DNA from: Sphingobacteriales bacterium
GTDB lineage: Bacteria; Bacteroidota; Bacteroidia; Chitinophagales; LD1
Reading direction: 5' to 3'
DNA: 64,000 nucleotides
Assembly (NCBI GenBank): GCA_018262795.1
Contig: JADFDM010000002.1
Span: 248,001-312,000, forward strand
Shown: positions 18,772 through 29,600 of the stretch, piece by piece
Position numbering within the stretch: position 1 is the first letter of the stretch
How the letters are laid out: each line of letters begins with the position of its first letter
Made by a program: the position numbers and the translations under genes
The notes under the pieces: generated by a model
What the model was told of the DNA's origin: nothing
What the model saw: the letters and a program-made list of their open reading frames with translations, nothing else
Database searches by the model: none

Positions 18772-19167
18772 ATGAAATTCATTTTTCCATTTCTACTCTT
18801 TTTATCCATACAAATTTCGGCACAAACTACACTTGATTTCTGTGTAGAAGTTGATTCGTCCGGTATTTGTAAACACCCTACTACTGAGTTTGACATCGGC
18901 AAAGACGGTGGTACTATTAGCTTGTTAGTGAAAGATAGCCTACCGCTAAACGCATCCAAACTGCGCTATAAGATATTTTACTTTGATGCTTATGGAAATG
19001 AAAAACAGGGGAATACCCTTAACCAGCGAATAGAAACAGACTGGACTTACGCCTGGCAGGACGTGGTGTTTTATGATGCGGGAACTTATAAAGTGAAAGT
19101 GTATAAGGTAGAATACGACCATGAAAACTTTCTTTGCAGTGGTTTGGTAAAAATCTTTAAGCCGTGA
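18772..19167 (+). CDS. small secreted protein of unknown function
   Basis: The 131-residue protein has a signal peptide (residues 1-18, ending ISAQ). The mature part starts LDFCVEVDSSGICK and ends with a beta-rich segment containing DAGTYKVKVYKVE. It is similar over its length to the product at 45109-45507 in this window (LEFCQRDSSGIC and PGYYKVEIYDE), so the two are paralogues with two conserved Cys. I do not recognise a named family. The stop overlaps the next gene by four bases. Confidence 0.6.
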   Translation: MKFIFPFLLFLSIQISAQTTLDFCVEVDSSGICKHPTTEFDIGKDGGTISLLVKDSLPLNASKLRYKIFYFDAYGNEKQGNTLNQRIETDWTYAWQDVVFYDAGTYKVKVYKVEYDHENFLCSGLVKIFKP

Positions 19168-20258
19168 AACAATCTGTAATATGTTTAAGAGTTATCTTTC
19201 TCCCACTCTTATTTTCTCTCCTATTCTCCTTCTCCTCTTGCCATTCCAAAATAAAAAACCATGATCCGGGAATAATACTTGCCCCACGACCTCCTGAGAG
19301 TTTCCATATAAAAGACACTTCCTCCCTCTCAAAAGTAATAGCGCACTTAACTACCATTGAAGAGAACGGCACTGATTATGCGCTCTATCTTCCCTCCGGT
19401 TATTCTGACACTACCCATTTGCCGGTCGTTATTTTTTTCGATCCACATGGAGAAGGGAGCCTGCCTCTAAACAAATATTCAGCTTTAGCAGAAGAAAAGA
19501 ATTTCATCTTGATAGGTTCCAATACTTCAAAAAACGGGATGAGTTTTGGTGCCGGAACTCAAATAGCTAACAGCCTAATTCACGAAGCAATACAACGATA
19601 TCATGTAGCAGCAGGTGAAATTGCATTATGTGGTTTCAGTGGAGGGGCAAAGGTGGCATTACTTGCCGGAGCCGCAAATACAGATGTTTCAAGAATCATT
19701 TACTGTGGAGCTGTTCAACCCTGGGAAAACTTGACCCATAAAATTTCACTACTGGGATTTGCCGGTTTGCGCGACATGAATTATTCAGACTTGGTGAATT
19801 TCAATTTAGCCCCTCAAGTTTTAAATACTTCGCATTATCTGATTGAGTGGGAAGGGAAACATGAATGGCCCGATACAAGTGTTTTTCAGTATGCTTTTGT
19901 TCGTCCTTTCTCCGCTATTCCCGCAGACAAACTGATAGAGACTAACGAGATCAGGCTCAGTGAACTTCAGCAAGAACAAGCTATCAAACAACAATACCTC
20001 CAAGCCTTTAGCACGAAAGATATTGCTTGGTGGAAAAATGAAATTTCCACCCTAAATAAAAAGAAAGAGCGTCAATTGATGAACGAACGTCTGTTGGGAT
20101 TTATTTCTTTAGCCTGTTATTCGTTCGGCAATAAAACCCTACAACAAAATGATTTGCCCTCCACCCAAAAAATTCTGACCATTTACCGTATGGCCGATCC
20201 TGAAAACAAGGATATGGAACACCTGTGGAAACTTTATCAAGAAAGGGTTGCGCACTAA
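19164..20258 (+). CDS. alpha/beta-hydrolase-like lipoprotein
   Basis: The 364-residue protein has a lipoprotein signal ending in FSSC. LPVVIFFDPHGEG gives the first beta strand and oxyanion region of an alpha/beta hydrolase, and GFSGGAK supplies a nucleophile elbow (GxSGG). A possible active-site His is in EWEGKHEWPD. The last 100 residues are helical and may be a separate C-terminal domain. Substrate unknown; esterase or peptidase activity is possible. It overlaps the preceding small secreted gene by four bases. Confidence 0.6.
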   Translation: MKQSVICLRVIFLPLLFSLLFSFSSCHSKIKNHDPGIILAPRPPESFHIKDTSSLSKVIAHLTTIEENGTDYALYLPSGYSDTTHLPVVIFFDPHGEGSLPLNKYSALAEEKNFILIGSNTSKNGMSFGAGTQIANSLIHEAIQRYHVAAGEIALCGFSGGAKVALLAGAANTDVSRIIYCGAVQPWENLTHKISLLGFAGLRDMNYSDLVNFNLAPQVLNTSHYLIEWEGKHEWPDTSVFQYAFVRPFSAIPADKLIETNEIRLSELQQEQAIKQQYLQAFSTKDIAWWKNEISTLNKKKERQLMNERLLGFISLACYSFGNKTLQQNDLPSTQKILTIYRMADPENKDMEHLWKLYQERVAH

Positions 20259-20350
20259 ATGTCTAACCACTTTTCTCATCTCATTAATTGAGGGGGTTTA
20301 GCACCTGCGTGCTTGTTTCAAAGAAGCCGGTGCTGAAAAACATAGTTTCG

Positions 20351-21013
20351 TCAGTGATTTATATTAGTTGCTAAAATTTCATACAATATTCTGTTTACTT
20401 CTGCGCTCATCGTCAAGTTCATCACATGAGAGCCATTCATCACCGGAATGGCATTTTTTATTCTTGAATATGGAAAGAGTAAATCCTTTGTACCGTGAAG
20501 ATGAAAAATATCAGAACGATAATCCTCCGGTGGCTCCCACCTAATTACAGCATCTATGGCCCATTCAATAAAATCAGACGAGGCATCTGCTGTCATTTGA
20601 TAGATCAGTTCCGTCACCGAGCTATGCCTGCCATTATCAAGTTTGCTTACAAACAAAGAATTAAATCGTTTATAAAAATCTCCTGAAAACGGTTTGTGCA
20701 ATGGAAGATATTTCAAGGAACGGATGAAATAGGGCAATTCATTCCGGTTCTTTACAGAGGCAATAAGAATTACTTTTTCCGGTTGCAACACCCGTGACAA
20801 CTCTACGGCAACCATTCCACCTAACGAAGTGCCCAGCAACACAAAAGGTTGCATAGTATCTATAAACGGAACAAACCGAAGTGCATAATCGGCTATACTT
20901 TCTCCTTTGGAGCTGGCGATATGTTCCAATACAGTAGCATGAGGGAAAGTGCGCAACTGTGGCGCATACATTCTTTTGTCAGCTCCCAATCCGGGAATCA
21001 TGTACAGCTTCAT
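20351..21013 (-). CDS. alpha/beta hydrolase
   Basis: The 220-residue cytoplasmic protein begins MKLYMIPGLGADKRMY, and GTSLGGM gives the nucleophile Ser. FHLHGTKDLLFPY holds the acidic residue and NGSHVMNL the likely catalytic His. This is a compact single-domain hydrolase with no lid to hint at the substrate. It stands alone, convergent with the upstream lipoprotein gene and divergent from the next gene. Confidence 0.72.
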   Translation of the reverse strand: MKLYMIPGLGADKRMYAPQLRTFPHATVLEHIASSKGESIADYALRFVPFIDTMQPFVLLGTSLGGMVAVELSRVLQPEKVILIASVKNRNELPYFIRSLKYLPLHKPFSGDFYKRFNSLFVSKLDNGRHSSVTELIYQMTADASSDFIEWAIDAVIRWEPPEDYRSDIFHLHGTKDLLFPYSRIKNAIPVMNGSHVMNLTMSAEVNRILYEILATNINH

Positions 21014-21051
21014 AGAATTAAAATTAAAATAATCGAAAACTAATCAGCCGT

Positions 21052-21083
21052 TTTGGATTCAACGGTTCAAAACGATACATTTG
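21052..21083 (+). promoter_or_regulatory. Bacteroidota-type promoter
   Basis: TTTG at 21052-21055 and TACATTTG at 21076-21083 are separated by 20 bp, a full match to the TTTG-N(17-23)-TAnnTTTG consensus. The start codon is at 21089, only six bases after the -7 box, which predicts a leaderless or nearly leaderless transcript. Confidence 0.65.
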
Positions 21084-21088
21084 AATAA

Positions 21089-22162
21089 ATGGGTAAAGGA
21101 ATAAAAGAAGGACTATTAATTTATGGTTGTTACGGCTATACTGGTCAACTTATCAGCAAACATGCTAAGGAAGAAGGATTGCGGGTAACAATAGCCGGAC
21201 GCAACGAAGATAAAGTGAAAGAACAGGCGAAGACCTTACAACTTCCCTATCTCGCATTTGATTTGGAGAACCACAAAATAGTTGAAGAGAAGATAAAGGA
21301 TTTCAAAGTAGTTCTTCATTGTGCAGGGCCATTTAGCCACACTTCAAAGCCGATGGTAGATGCCTGCCTTAAAACAGGGACTCATTACTTAGACATTACC
21401 GGAGAATATCAGGTTTTTGAAGAAATATTTAAACGAGATACAGAAGCCTTATCCGCAAAAGTTTTACTAATGCCGGGAGTAGGTTTTGATGTGGTGCCCT
21501 CCGATTGCTTGGCCGCTTATCTTAAAGCGGAACTACCCACAGCCACCAACTTAGAACTGGCATTGTATCATAAGGGAGGGCAACTATCGCATGGTACAGC
21601 AATTACGGTGGCCGAAAACTTGGGAGAGTCGGGAATGGTTCGCAGAAGCGGCCAACTGACTCCACTCGCTAACGGAAGCCTTACTCGATTTGTCAATTTC
21701 GACAAACGGGGCGACAGAAAAACTGTGGCTATCCCTTGGGGCGATATATCTACCGCTTTTCGTTCCACCGGAATTCCCAATATTACCGTGTATAATGCTG
21801 TGCCGCAAAAAGTGATAGACAGTATGAAATTCAGTAATTATATTGGGTTTATTTTCCGTTGGGGATTTGTGAAAAAATATTTAATTGGAAAAATCAAGCA
21901 AAGACCAGCCGGTCCCAACCAAGAAGAAAGAGCAAGCTCCAAAACATATATCTGGGGGGAGGCAAGTAATCCGATAGGTATCTCCAAAAGTGCGGTGTTA
22001 GAGTTGCCTGATGGCTATACCCTTACCTATCTAACTGCAGTAAAAATAGCCGAACTTGTAATGAAAGATACAGTTCCCTTTGGAGCGAAAACACCTTCAG
22101 AAGTGTTCGGCAAAGATTTCATTTTACAGTTTAAAGAAGTGAGCCGAACAGACCTTCTCTGA
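21089..22162 (+). CDS. saccharopine-dehydrogenase-like NAD(P)-binding protein
   Basis: The 357-residue protein begins with a Rossmann motif, IYGCYGYTGQLI, followed by a second strand AGRNEDKV. GVGFDVVPSDCLA and AVLELPDGYTLT are typical of the trans-acting enoyl-reductase/saccharopine dehydrogenase-like family, whose reactions in most bacteria are unknown. No membrane segment. It is a single gene with its own promoter. Confidence 0.75.
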   Translation: MGKGIKEGLLIYGCYGYTGQLISKHAKEEGLRVTIAGRNEDKVKEQAKTLQLPYLAFDLENHKIVEEKIKDFKVVLHCAGPFSHTSKPMVDACLKTGTHYLDITGEYQVFEEIFKRDTEALSAKVLLMPGVGFDVVPSDCLAAYLKAELPTATNLELALYHKGGQLSHGTAITVAENLGESGMVRRSGQLTPLANGSLTRFVNFDKRGDRKTVAIPWGDISTAFRSTGIPNITVYNAVPQKVIDSMKFSNYIGFIFRWGFVKKYLIGKIKQRPAGPNQEERASSKTYIWGEASNPIGISKSAVLELPDGYTLTYLTAVKIAELVMKDTVPFGAKTPSEVFGKDFILQFKEVSRTDLL

Positions 22163-22294
22163 ATTGTAATTTGTATTTATTTCGCAGCGTCAATAAAAAA
22201 CAACTTCACGTTAAAATAATAGAGTGACTTTGCTCTTGACCTTTTTCGCTTTAGGAACTATTTTAAAAGAGAGCCGAAAAAAAGATTTTGTAAA

Positions 22295-22318
22295 TGCCTA
22301 AATAATCTATTTTAGGCA
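22295..22318. promoter_or_regulatory. inverted repeat before histidine kinase gene
   Basis: TGCCTAAA (22295-22302) and TTTAGGCA (22311-22318) are perfect reverse complements with an 8-nt spacer. It lies 20 bases upstream of the GTG start of the kinase gene. It could be an operator or a leader hairpin; there is no T-tract. Confidence 0.4.
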
Positions 22319-22337
22319 ATGATTATATCAATGAGTT

Positions 22338-24830
22338 GTGGAGCAGAGCATAAAAATATCAGACAGTAGTGGACATTTGGCCACCATTCCTTTCAAATCT
22401 TTGGTAGAGATGGTGAATGAGGGTATTTTTTGCGTGAATACAGAAGGTATTCTTGTGTTTGTCAATCGTCAATTTTGTCGCAATCTCGGCTACTCTGAAG
22501 CTGAATTATTGGGAAAGTCCATTTTCGATTATTTCTACGACTCTAAAAACGCGCACCTCTCGCAAGAAAAATTAGAACTGCGCAAAAAGGGAGTAAGTGA
22601 TGTGTACGATATTCGTATGCGCAAAAAAAGTGGAGAGGGGGTATGGATAAGGGTGAGCGGCAAACCGGTATTTAATGAAAAAGGCGAGTTTGCAGGTTCC
22701 ATTGCCATACATACCGATATTTCTAAACAGAAGGTGCTTGAAGAAGAATTAATCTTTGCGAAAGAAGACCTCGAAGCCAAGGTAATTACTCGAACTCGTC
22801 AACTTTCAGAGGTAAATGAACGACTACAAGGAGAAATAAAAGAGCGGAAGTTGGCAGAAATTTCTCTCAAGAACAGTGAAAAACGTTTTCGCGATATTTT
22901 TTTCAACTCACCTGATGCCATCTACGTAGAAAGTTACGAAGGTGAAATTCTAGATGTAAACGAAGCCAGTTGCAAGTTGCATGAAGCCGATAGAGACTTC
23001 CTCATAGGAAAAACCATTTTTGACATCACCCCCGAAAGTTACAAACCCACTGTCATCAAAAGGCAGGCAAAAATTGTAAAGGGCGACTTATATAAATTTG
23101 AAAGTGAGTGCATTGCCAAAACAGGGAAAATTATTCCTATTGAAGTGAGCACCGCCAAAATAGAATTTAGAGGGAAACCTGCCTTGTTGTTACACGTGAG
23201 AGACATTACTGAAAGACGAGACCACCAGCAACAGTTGCAGCAACTCAACGTGGAATTGGAAGATAAGGTAAAACAACGCACCAGTGAATTAGAAGAGATC
23301 AACAAAAGACTGCAACAAGAAATTGCCGAAAAGGAAAAGTTTGAGACGGAAATACAACGACAAAAAGATTTCCTCCGCTTAATTATTGACTCCACTCCTA
23401 ACATGATTTTTGTAAAGGATGAAAATGGTCGTTTTCTGTTGGCCAATCAGTCCACCGCAGAGTTCTATAATATTCCACCTGAAGAAATGGAAGGCCATTT
23501 AGATAGTGAAGATCAATTTGCCGCTGACGTTCTCGATTATTTTCTGTGGCAAGATCAACAAGTGATTGAAATCAACGAAACCATCCGCTTTCCCGAAAGA
23601 AAATTAAAAAACCTAACCACAGGCGAGTCCTTCTGGATACAAACCATTAAAAAGCCTATTCCTTCTATGAGTGGCAAGGGGGCGAATATTCTTGGGGTTT
23701 CTACCGACATCACTGAGATAAAAGAGGCCAAAGAAAAACTTCGCATTTCAGAGCAGCTTTATCGCGAAATCGCGCGAAATCTGCCCAAGTCGGCTATGTT
23801 TATTTTTGACAGAGACATGCGTTACATTCTTGCAGAGGGACCACTCATCGGCATTATTAGTAAGCCGAAAGCAGAGATTGAAGGAAAAGCAATTCGCGAA
23901 ACTATCCGGGAAGCCGAACGCGAAAGAGTAGAGAGTGTGTATCTGAAAATATTACAGGGCGAAAGCAGTGAAACCGAACAGAACTTCTTCGGTCGGTCGC
24001 TAAAGGTATATCACATCCCCATCAAAAATGATGAAGACGAAATTATCTACGGCATGGTGATGATTCTCGATATCACCGACTTGAAAGATACACAACGCGA
24101 ATTAGAAAAACGAGCGAATGAATTGCAGCACTCCAACGAAGAATTAGAGCGGTTTGCTTATGTGGCTTCGCACGATTTGCAAAGCCCGTTGAGAACCATT
24201 GCCAGTTATTTGCAGTTGCTGGAAATGCGCTATAAAGAAGTGTTGGATAAAGAGGCGATGGAGTTTATAGACTTCTCGGTAAATGGAGCGAAACGCATGC
24301 AAACAGTGATTCAGGAACTGCTGAATTATTCTAGAATTTCGACTGTGCGCAAGCCATTTATAACAGCTAATTTGAAGGTAGTAGTGAACGAAGTGATTAA
24401 AAACTTAGATAGCAACATTCAGGCTTCAGGAGCCATCATTGAAGTGGGGGAACTACCCTCTATCTATTGTGAACCGAATCAACTGTATCAGCTATTCCAA
24501 AATCTGATAGACAACGCTATGAAATTTGTAAAGGACAAGAAGCCTTTCATACAAATAGCAGCAAAGGAACATGAGGAAGAATGGGAGTTTACCGTGAGCG
24601 ATAACGGGATAGGTATTAAGGACGAATTCAAAGAGAAAGTATTCCTCATTTTCCAACGCCTTCATACACAAACCGAATATGCCGGTACCGGTGTTGGCTT
24701 AGCTATCTGTAAAAAAATTGTGGAACTACATGGAGGGCGCATTTGGGTAGAATCGGAGATAGGCAAAGGAGCCACTTTCCATTTTACAGTGAGCAAATTA
24801 CTCGATGCGGAGAAAGCCACCCGTTCTTAA
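22338..24830 (+). CDS. multi-PAS sensor histidine kinase
   Basis: The 830-residue soluble kinase has no transmembrane segments. Four PAS-like sensor domains lie at about 17-130, 180-290, 340-460 and 465-590, joined by short coiled coils (for example LEDKVKQRTSELEEINKRL). The HisKA domain has the phospho-acceptor His612 in VASHDLQSP, and the ATPase domain has the N-box LFQNLIDNAMKF, G1 DNGIGI and G2 GTGVGLAI. The start is a GTG preceded by an inverted repeat. No response regulator is adjacent, so it is an orphan kinase; the signal is unknown and no cofactor can be deduced. Confidence 0.92.
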   Translation: MEQSIKISDSSGHLATIPFKSLVEMVNEGIFCVNTEGILVFVNRQFCRNLGYSEAELLGKSIFDYFYDSKNAHLSQEKLELRKKGVSDVYDIRMRKKSGEGVWIRVSGKPVFNEKGEFAGSIAIHTDISKQKVLEEELIFAKEDLEAKVITRTRQLSEVNERLQGEIKERKLAEISLKNSEKRFRDIFFNSPDAIYVESYEGEILDVNEASCKLHEADRDFLIGKTIFDITPESYKPTVIKRQAKIVKGDLYKFESECIAKTGKIIPIEVSTAKIEFRGKPALLLHVRDITERRDHQQQLQQLNVELEDKVKQRTSELEEINKRLQQEIAEKEKFETEIQRQKDFLRLIIDSTPNMIFVKDENGRFLLANQSTAEFYNIPPEEMEGHLDSEDQFAADVLDYFLWQDQQVIEINETIRFPERKLKNLTTGESFWIQTIKKPIPSMSGKGANILGVSTDITEIKEAKEKLRISEQLYREIARNLPKSAMFIFDRDMRYILAEGPLIGIISKPKAEIEGKAIRETIREAERERVESVYLKILQGESSETEQNFFGRSLKVYHIPIKNDEDEIIYGMVMILDITDLKDTQRELEKRANELQHSNEELERFAYVASHDLQSPLRTIASYLQLLEMRYKEVLDKEAMEFIDFSVNGAKRMQTVIQELLNYSRISTVRKPFITANLKVVVNEVIKNLDSNIQASGAIIEVGELPSIYCEPNQLYQLFQNLIDNAMKFVKDKKPFIQIAAKEHEEEWEFTVSDNGIGIKDEFKEKVFLIFQRLHTQTEYAGTGVGLAICKKIVELHGGRIWVESEIGKGATFHFTVSKLLDAEKATRS

Positions 24831-24911
24831 TTTCAACTTTCTCAATTTACAGAGACTACATTTTGGACCGAGGCATTTGCCTTTCTCTTTTAGAATCGGA
24901 TATTTACAGCT

Positions 24912-25721
24912 ATGCTTTTTTATATTAACTGGACGGTCAATCCTGAAGCGTTTCATATCGCGTTCTTATCCATCAAATGGTACGGACTATTATGGGGAAC
25001 CGGTCTGATGAGCACTTTTTTTCTCGGCAGCTATATTCTTAAAACACTTGGTCGCGATGAAGAAAAATTGACAGTATTAATACAATACATTTTTGTATTT
25101 GGCCTAATAGGTGCTCGATTAGCGCAAGTATTTTTTTACGAGTGGGATTATTTTCAAGCACACCCCGAAAAAATAATAGCCGTGTGGGAAGGTGGACTTG
25201 CCAGCCATGGAGGAGTAATTGGCGGCCTCATCAGCTTGATTATATTCTGCCGAAGAAATAAAGATTACCCATTGTTTTGGACGATTGATCACGCAGCCAT
25301 CGTGGTGTTACTGCTTGCTTCCCTGATTCGGTTGGGCAATTTGATGAATTCAGAAATAGTAGGGAAAGCAACCGATGTGCCCTGGGCTTTTGTATTCCAT
25401 TCCTACGACAACATTCCCCGCCATCCGGTAGTTTTATATGAAAGCATCGCATATTTCCTGATTCAGTTGTTACAACTGTATTTATTTCGGAAATATAGAG
25501 ATACCCGTCCCGGCATTTATCTGGTAGTATTTTTCCTATTAGTATTCTCTGTACGTTTTCTTATCGAATTTTTCAAAGTTCCCGAAGGGCATATCTTTTG
25601 GGGAGTCATCAGCAAAACGCAAATGCTTAACCTTCCATTTATTTTTACAGGAATAATTTTTCTCGTTTTAGTGATGCAACGCAAACTGCACTATAAAATG
25701 TCGAGCAATGGCCAATTATAG
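24912..25721 (+). CDS. lgt: prolipoprotein diacylglyceryl transferase
   Basis: The 269-residue integral membrane protein has about seven hydrophobic segments. It transfers diacylglyceryl from phosphatidylglycerol to the lipobox Cys of prolipoproteins. The conserved HGGVIGG motif, [10 protein letters not shown] and the C-terminal [11 protein letters not shown] are visible. Its end overlaps the next gene by 14 bases. Several lipoprotein substrates are encoded in this window. Confidence 0.95.
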   Translation: MLFYINWTVNPEAFHIAFLSIKWYGLLWGTGLMSTFFLGSYILKTLGRDEEKLTVLIQYIFVFGLIGARLAQVFFYEWDYFQAHPEKIIAVWEGGLASHGGVIGGLISLIIFCRRNKDYPLFWTIDHAAIVVLLLASLIRLGNLMNSEIVGKATDVPWAFVFHSYDNIPRHPVVLYESIAYFLIQLLQLYLFRKYRDTRPGIYLVVFFLLVFSVRFLIEFFKVPEGHIFWGVISKTQMLNLPFIFTGIIFLVLVMQRKLHYKMSSNGQL

Positions 25722-26436
25722 AAAATGGTTGGGAGCCGGCTTCGGCTCTTTAATCGGAGGCCCTATAGGTGGAATGCTGGGATTCATTGTGGGAAGTGCA
25801 ATGGATCAAACAGAAGAACTTAACGACCCTGCACTCATAACAAAAGAAATTTCAGAATTTGAGGTAAACCTAATTGTGCTCGCTTCTCATCTCATTAAAA
25901 TTGATGGGAAAATAGCAAGAGCAGAAGTATCCTTTTTGAATGCTTTTTTGAACAGCTATTTCAATCCTGCATTTTCTATTGAACGAACTCATATTATTGA
26001 GCACTGTTTAGCCCAAGACTATGACCTGGATGCAGCTTGCCACTCCATTCGAACTCATACCCCTCATGCTACCCGAATTCAAATAGTTCATTTATTGTTT
26101 GATATTGCCATGAGTGATGGCACTTTCTCTGACCGCGAAGGGTACTTTATTTTTAGGATAAGCGGCTACCTAAACATCAATGATATTGATTTCAAGAAAA
26201 TACAAACCGAACATCTAATTCAGAATCCATCTGTGTACGATTTGCTGGGAGTAAGAAGCACTGCTTCGATGAGTGAAGTGCGCACTGCCTACCGGAAATT
26301 AGTTTTAAAATATCATCCGGATAGGAATAAAGATGCCAGCGAACGTGAGAAAAAAAGGTTGTCTGAAAAGTTTCAGCAGATACAGGAGGCATACGAAAAA
26401 ATAAAAAGTGAAAGAGAGAAGGTGAAAACTATCTAA
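25708..26436 (+). CDS. TerB-DnaJ domain protein, DjlA-like
   Basis: The 242-residue protein starts with a Gly-rich hydrophobic segment (about residues 8-32) that may insert in or lie on the membrane. A TerB-like helical domain covers about 45-160, and a J-domain lies at the C-terminus with the HPD motif in [10 protein letters not shown], so it should stimulate a DnaK-type chaperone. This order is that of DjlA. It overlaps lgt by 14 bases, and a hairpin follows its stop codon. Confidence 0.85.
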   Translation: MANYRKWLGAGFGSLIGGPIGGMLGFIVGSAMDQTEELNDPALITKEISEFEVNLIVLASHLIKIDGKIARAEVSFLNAFLNSYFNPAFSIERTHIIEHCLAQDYDLDAACHSIRTHTPHATRIQIVHLLFDIAMSDGTFSDREGYFIFRISGYLNINDIDFKKIQTEHLIQNPSVYDLLGVRSTASMSEVRTAYRKLVLKYHPDRNKDASEREKKRLSEKFQQIQEAYEKIKSEREKVKTI

Positions 26437-26446
26437 GTTTTCACCT
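26420..26446 (+). terminator. hairpin at end of lgt-djlA unit
   Basis: AGGTGAAAAC (26420-26429) and GTTTTCACCT (26437-26446) form a perfect 10-bp stem with a 7-nt loop that includes the stop codon, followed by ATTTTCG. The T-run is weak, so termination is probable rather than sure. Confidence 0.55.
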
Positions 26447-26622
26447 ATTTTCGGGTTCTTACACTCCCCTTTAAAAAGTTAAGCCTACATTATCCCCCCT
26501 ATTTCACCCCTCTTTACCTCCCCTCTCAGACTGTGGATAAGGTGTGGATAGCTGTTGGTTTCTTGTAGTTTAGCGGCTGTTTCGTTTTTATATTTTCGCT
26601 TCCCTTTGAAAAGTGACTTACT

Positions 26623-29600
26623 ATGCAACTGACCACATTAGAGATAAAAGGTTTCAAGAGTTTTGCTGAGAAGACGACCATTCACTTTAATAATAGAATT
26701 ACAGGAGTGGTGGGGCCGAACGGCTGTGGCAAAAGCAATGTGGTGGACAGCATCCGTTGGGTGTTAGGCGAGCAGAAAACCAGTATGCTGCGGCTCGAAA
26801 AAATGGAGAATCTTATCTTCAACGGTACTAAAAGCAGAAAGGCCTCCAGCATGGCAGAGGTATCGCTCACCTTCGAAAACACCAAAAACATAGTTTCCTC
26901 TGATTACAAAACCATCACTATCACCCGTAGGCTTTTCCGCGATGGCGAAAGCGAATACTTACTAAACGGAGTGGCTTGCCGCTTAAAGGATATTAATTCT
27001 CTTTTCCTCGACACGGGTGTTGGCAGCGACTCTTATGCCATCATCGAGTTGGGAATGATTGATGAAATTTTGAACGACCGCGACAACAGTCGCAGAAAAT
27101 TGTTTGAACAGGCTGCCGGAGTGAGCAAATACAAAAAGCGCAAAAAGGAAACCATTGATAAACTGAAGGGAACTGATGCCGACTTAGAACGGGTAAAGGA
27201 TTTGCTCTTTGAAATTGAAAGCAACTTAAAGACCTTAGAGGCGCAAGCGAAAAAGACCAAGCGATACTACGAACTGAAAGACGAATACAAGCAACTGAGT
27301 TTGCTGTTGACCAAATACAATCTGCAATCCTATAAAGAGACCTTCAAGGATCTTGGCGAGCAAAAACAAAGAGAGGAAGACAAAAAATTAGAGTTTGAAA
27401 CTTCAGTGAGTCAGGTAGAAGCCTTACTTGAAAAGGAAAAGTTAGGCAATGTTGACAAGGAAAAATCCCTCTTCGACATACAGAAAAAGCTGAACACCTT
27501 AGTAGCGGGAGTAGGGGAAAAAGAGAATGAGCGCAACCTACTGAGTCAACAAATAAAATATGCTCTTGACAAGAAAGAATCTGCCGCAAAACAGATTTTA
27601 GAGGCGAACGACCAAGTAGAGAAGTTGAAACTTTCTATTGATAAATTAACCCTTGATAACGATAGTGAAGAGAAATTATTAGCCGGCAAGAAAGAAGAGT
27701 TAGCCATACTGGAGGCCGAGCTAAACAAAATACGCAGCGAACACAGCAGCCTCAAAGATTCGCTGACCAATGAGCAGAAAATATTTACAGAAAAGGAACG
27801 ACTTATTTTTGAATTGGAGAAAAAATTGGCCGTCAACCGCAGTAGCAATGAGAGTTTGCAACGCGACCTTTCACAAAGTGAAGGAGATGTACAGAAAAAG
27901 CGAACCGAGTTAGAGCAACTACAGAAGGATTTTGAACTACTGAAATCAGAAAAAGAAACAGCCGAACAAAAGTTGACCTCGCTGATGACAGAAGAGGAAA
28001 ACAAGAAAAAGGAGATCGCTGATTTTGAAGCTGCGGTAGAAAAAAATCGGCAAGAATTAACCCAAGAGACTCGAAAATTAGACGCTCGCAAGAATGAATA
28101 TGACCTCACTAAAAGTTTAGTAGAAAATCTGGAAGGATTCCCGGAGAGTATCAAATTTTTAAAGAAGAATGCCAAGTGGAGCCCCGACACTCCTCTCCTT
28201 TCAGATATTATTTACTGCGCTGAAGAATATCGCGTAGCCGTAGAAAACTATCTGGAGCCTTATCTGAATTACTATGTGGTTCAGAATATTGAAGAAGCGG
28301 TGATGGCAGTTAAGTTGCTCAACGATGCTTCGATGGGTCGCGCTAATTTTTTCATTTTAGATGAATTTGAAAAATTTACCTCTGGGGAATCGTTGGTGGT
28401 AGAAGGAACCAAAGCGGTGAGCGAATTAGTAGAGTTAGATACGCGGTATAAAAAATTAGGCGCTTATCTGTTGGATCGCGTGTTTTTGGTAGAGGATAAC
28501 GGAAAGTTTGAGGTAAAGAATTTAGAGACGCACGGAAAAAAGATAGTGTTGCTATCAAAAAGTGGACGCTACATTCGCAAAGATTTTACCTTGAGCGGTG
28601 GCGCTGTGGGTCTGTTTGAAGGAAAGAAAATCGGTCGAGCTAAAAATCTCGAAAAACTTCAGGAGGAAATCAAGGAATTAGAAGTTTCTACCTATAAGCT
28701 ACACCAACATGTGGCGAACACGCAGGTAAAAATAAATCAGCTAAAATCATCCTCTCTCGCTCGCGAAATTGATGCGCAGAGAAGTTTAGTCAACCAACTC
28801 AATTCAAAAGGTTCGGCAGCGCAAGCCAGCATTAAAAGCTTAGTAAACTTTTTGGAAGGAGCCGATGCCAAGAGCAAGGATATTGCGGTGCGGATGGAAA
28901 CCCTAAAGGCCGAAGTGGAAGCCATTAACACCGAGTTGGAGGCGCTGCGCCAAACGCAAAGTGAGGCAAAATCTATACTGGAAAAAACGGATAAGGAGTT
29001 TATTGAGTTAACGAATAAACTCAGCGAAGCCTCCTCCCGGTATAATCAAAAAAATATTGAATTCCACCAGCAGCAAAATAGAGTAAACTCTATCAATCAG
29101 GAGTTGGGGTTCAAGAAAAGCCAGATTGAAACGCTTTCGTCACAACTCACTCGCAACAATGAAGTGATTCTTGAAAGCCAACAACAGGTGGATGAAAATC
29201 AAAAGAAACTCAAAGAATTAGAGGCAGAGTTGCTGGGGAACTATGCCGATAAAGAAAGTTATCAAAACGAAGTAGCGCAGGCTGAAAAATCGTACTATGA
29301 TTCGCGGGGCACTATTAACGAGTTAGATACTCGACTGCGCGAATTGAGTCGCTCTAAAGAAAACGTTTCGCTGCTGCTGAATCAGATTAATGAGAAATTC
29401 AACGAACTGAAACTCTCGCTCGCTTCTATGAAAGAGCGTTTGAGTGTAGAGTTCAATATGGATATCAATACCATACTGAATGAAGAATTTGAAATGGTGC
29501 AACCTATTGAGGAAGTGCAGGCGGAGGTAGATAAAGTAAAAAAACGATTAGAGAACTTTGGTGAAATAAACCCCATGGCCTTAGAAGCGTTTGAGGAAAT

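Noticed and set aside
20351-21013. BioH-type pimeloyl-ACP esterase completing the biotin pathway
   Set aside because: It is a generic alpha/beta hydrolase 15 kb from the bio genes, with no specific BioH features.
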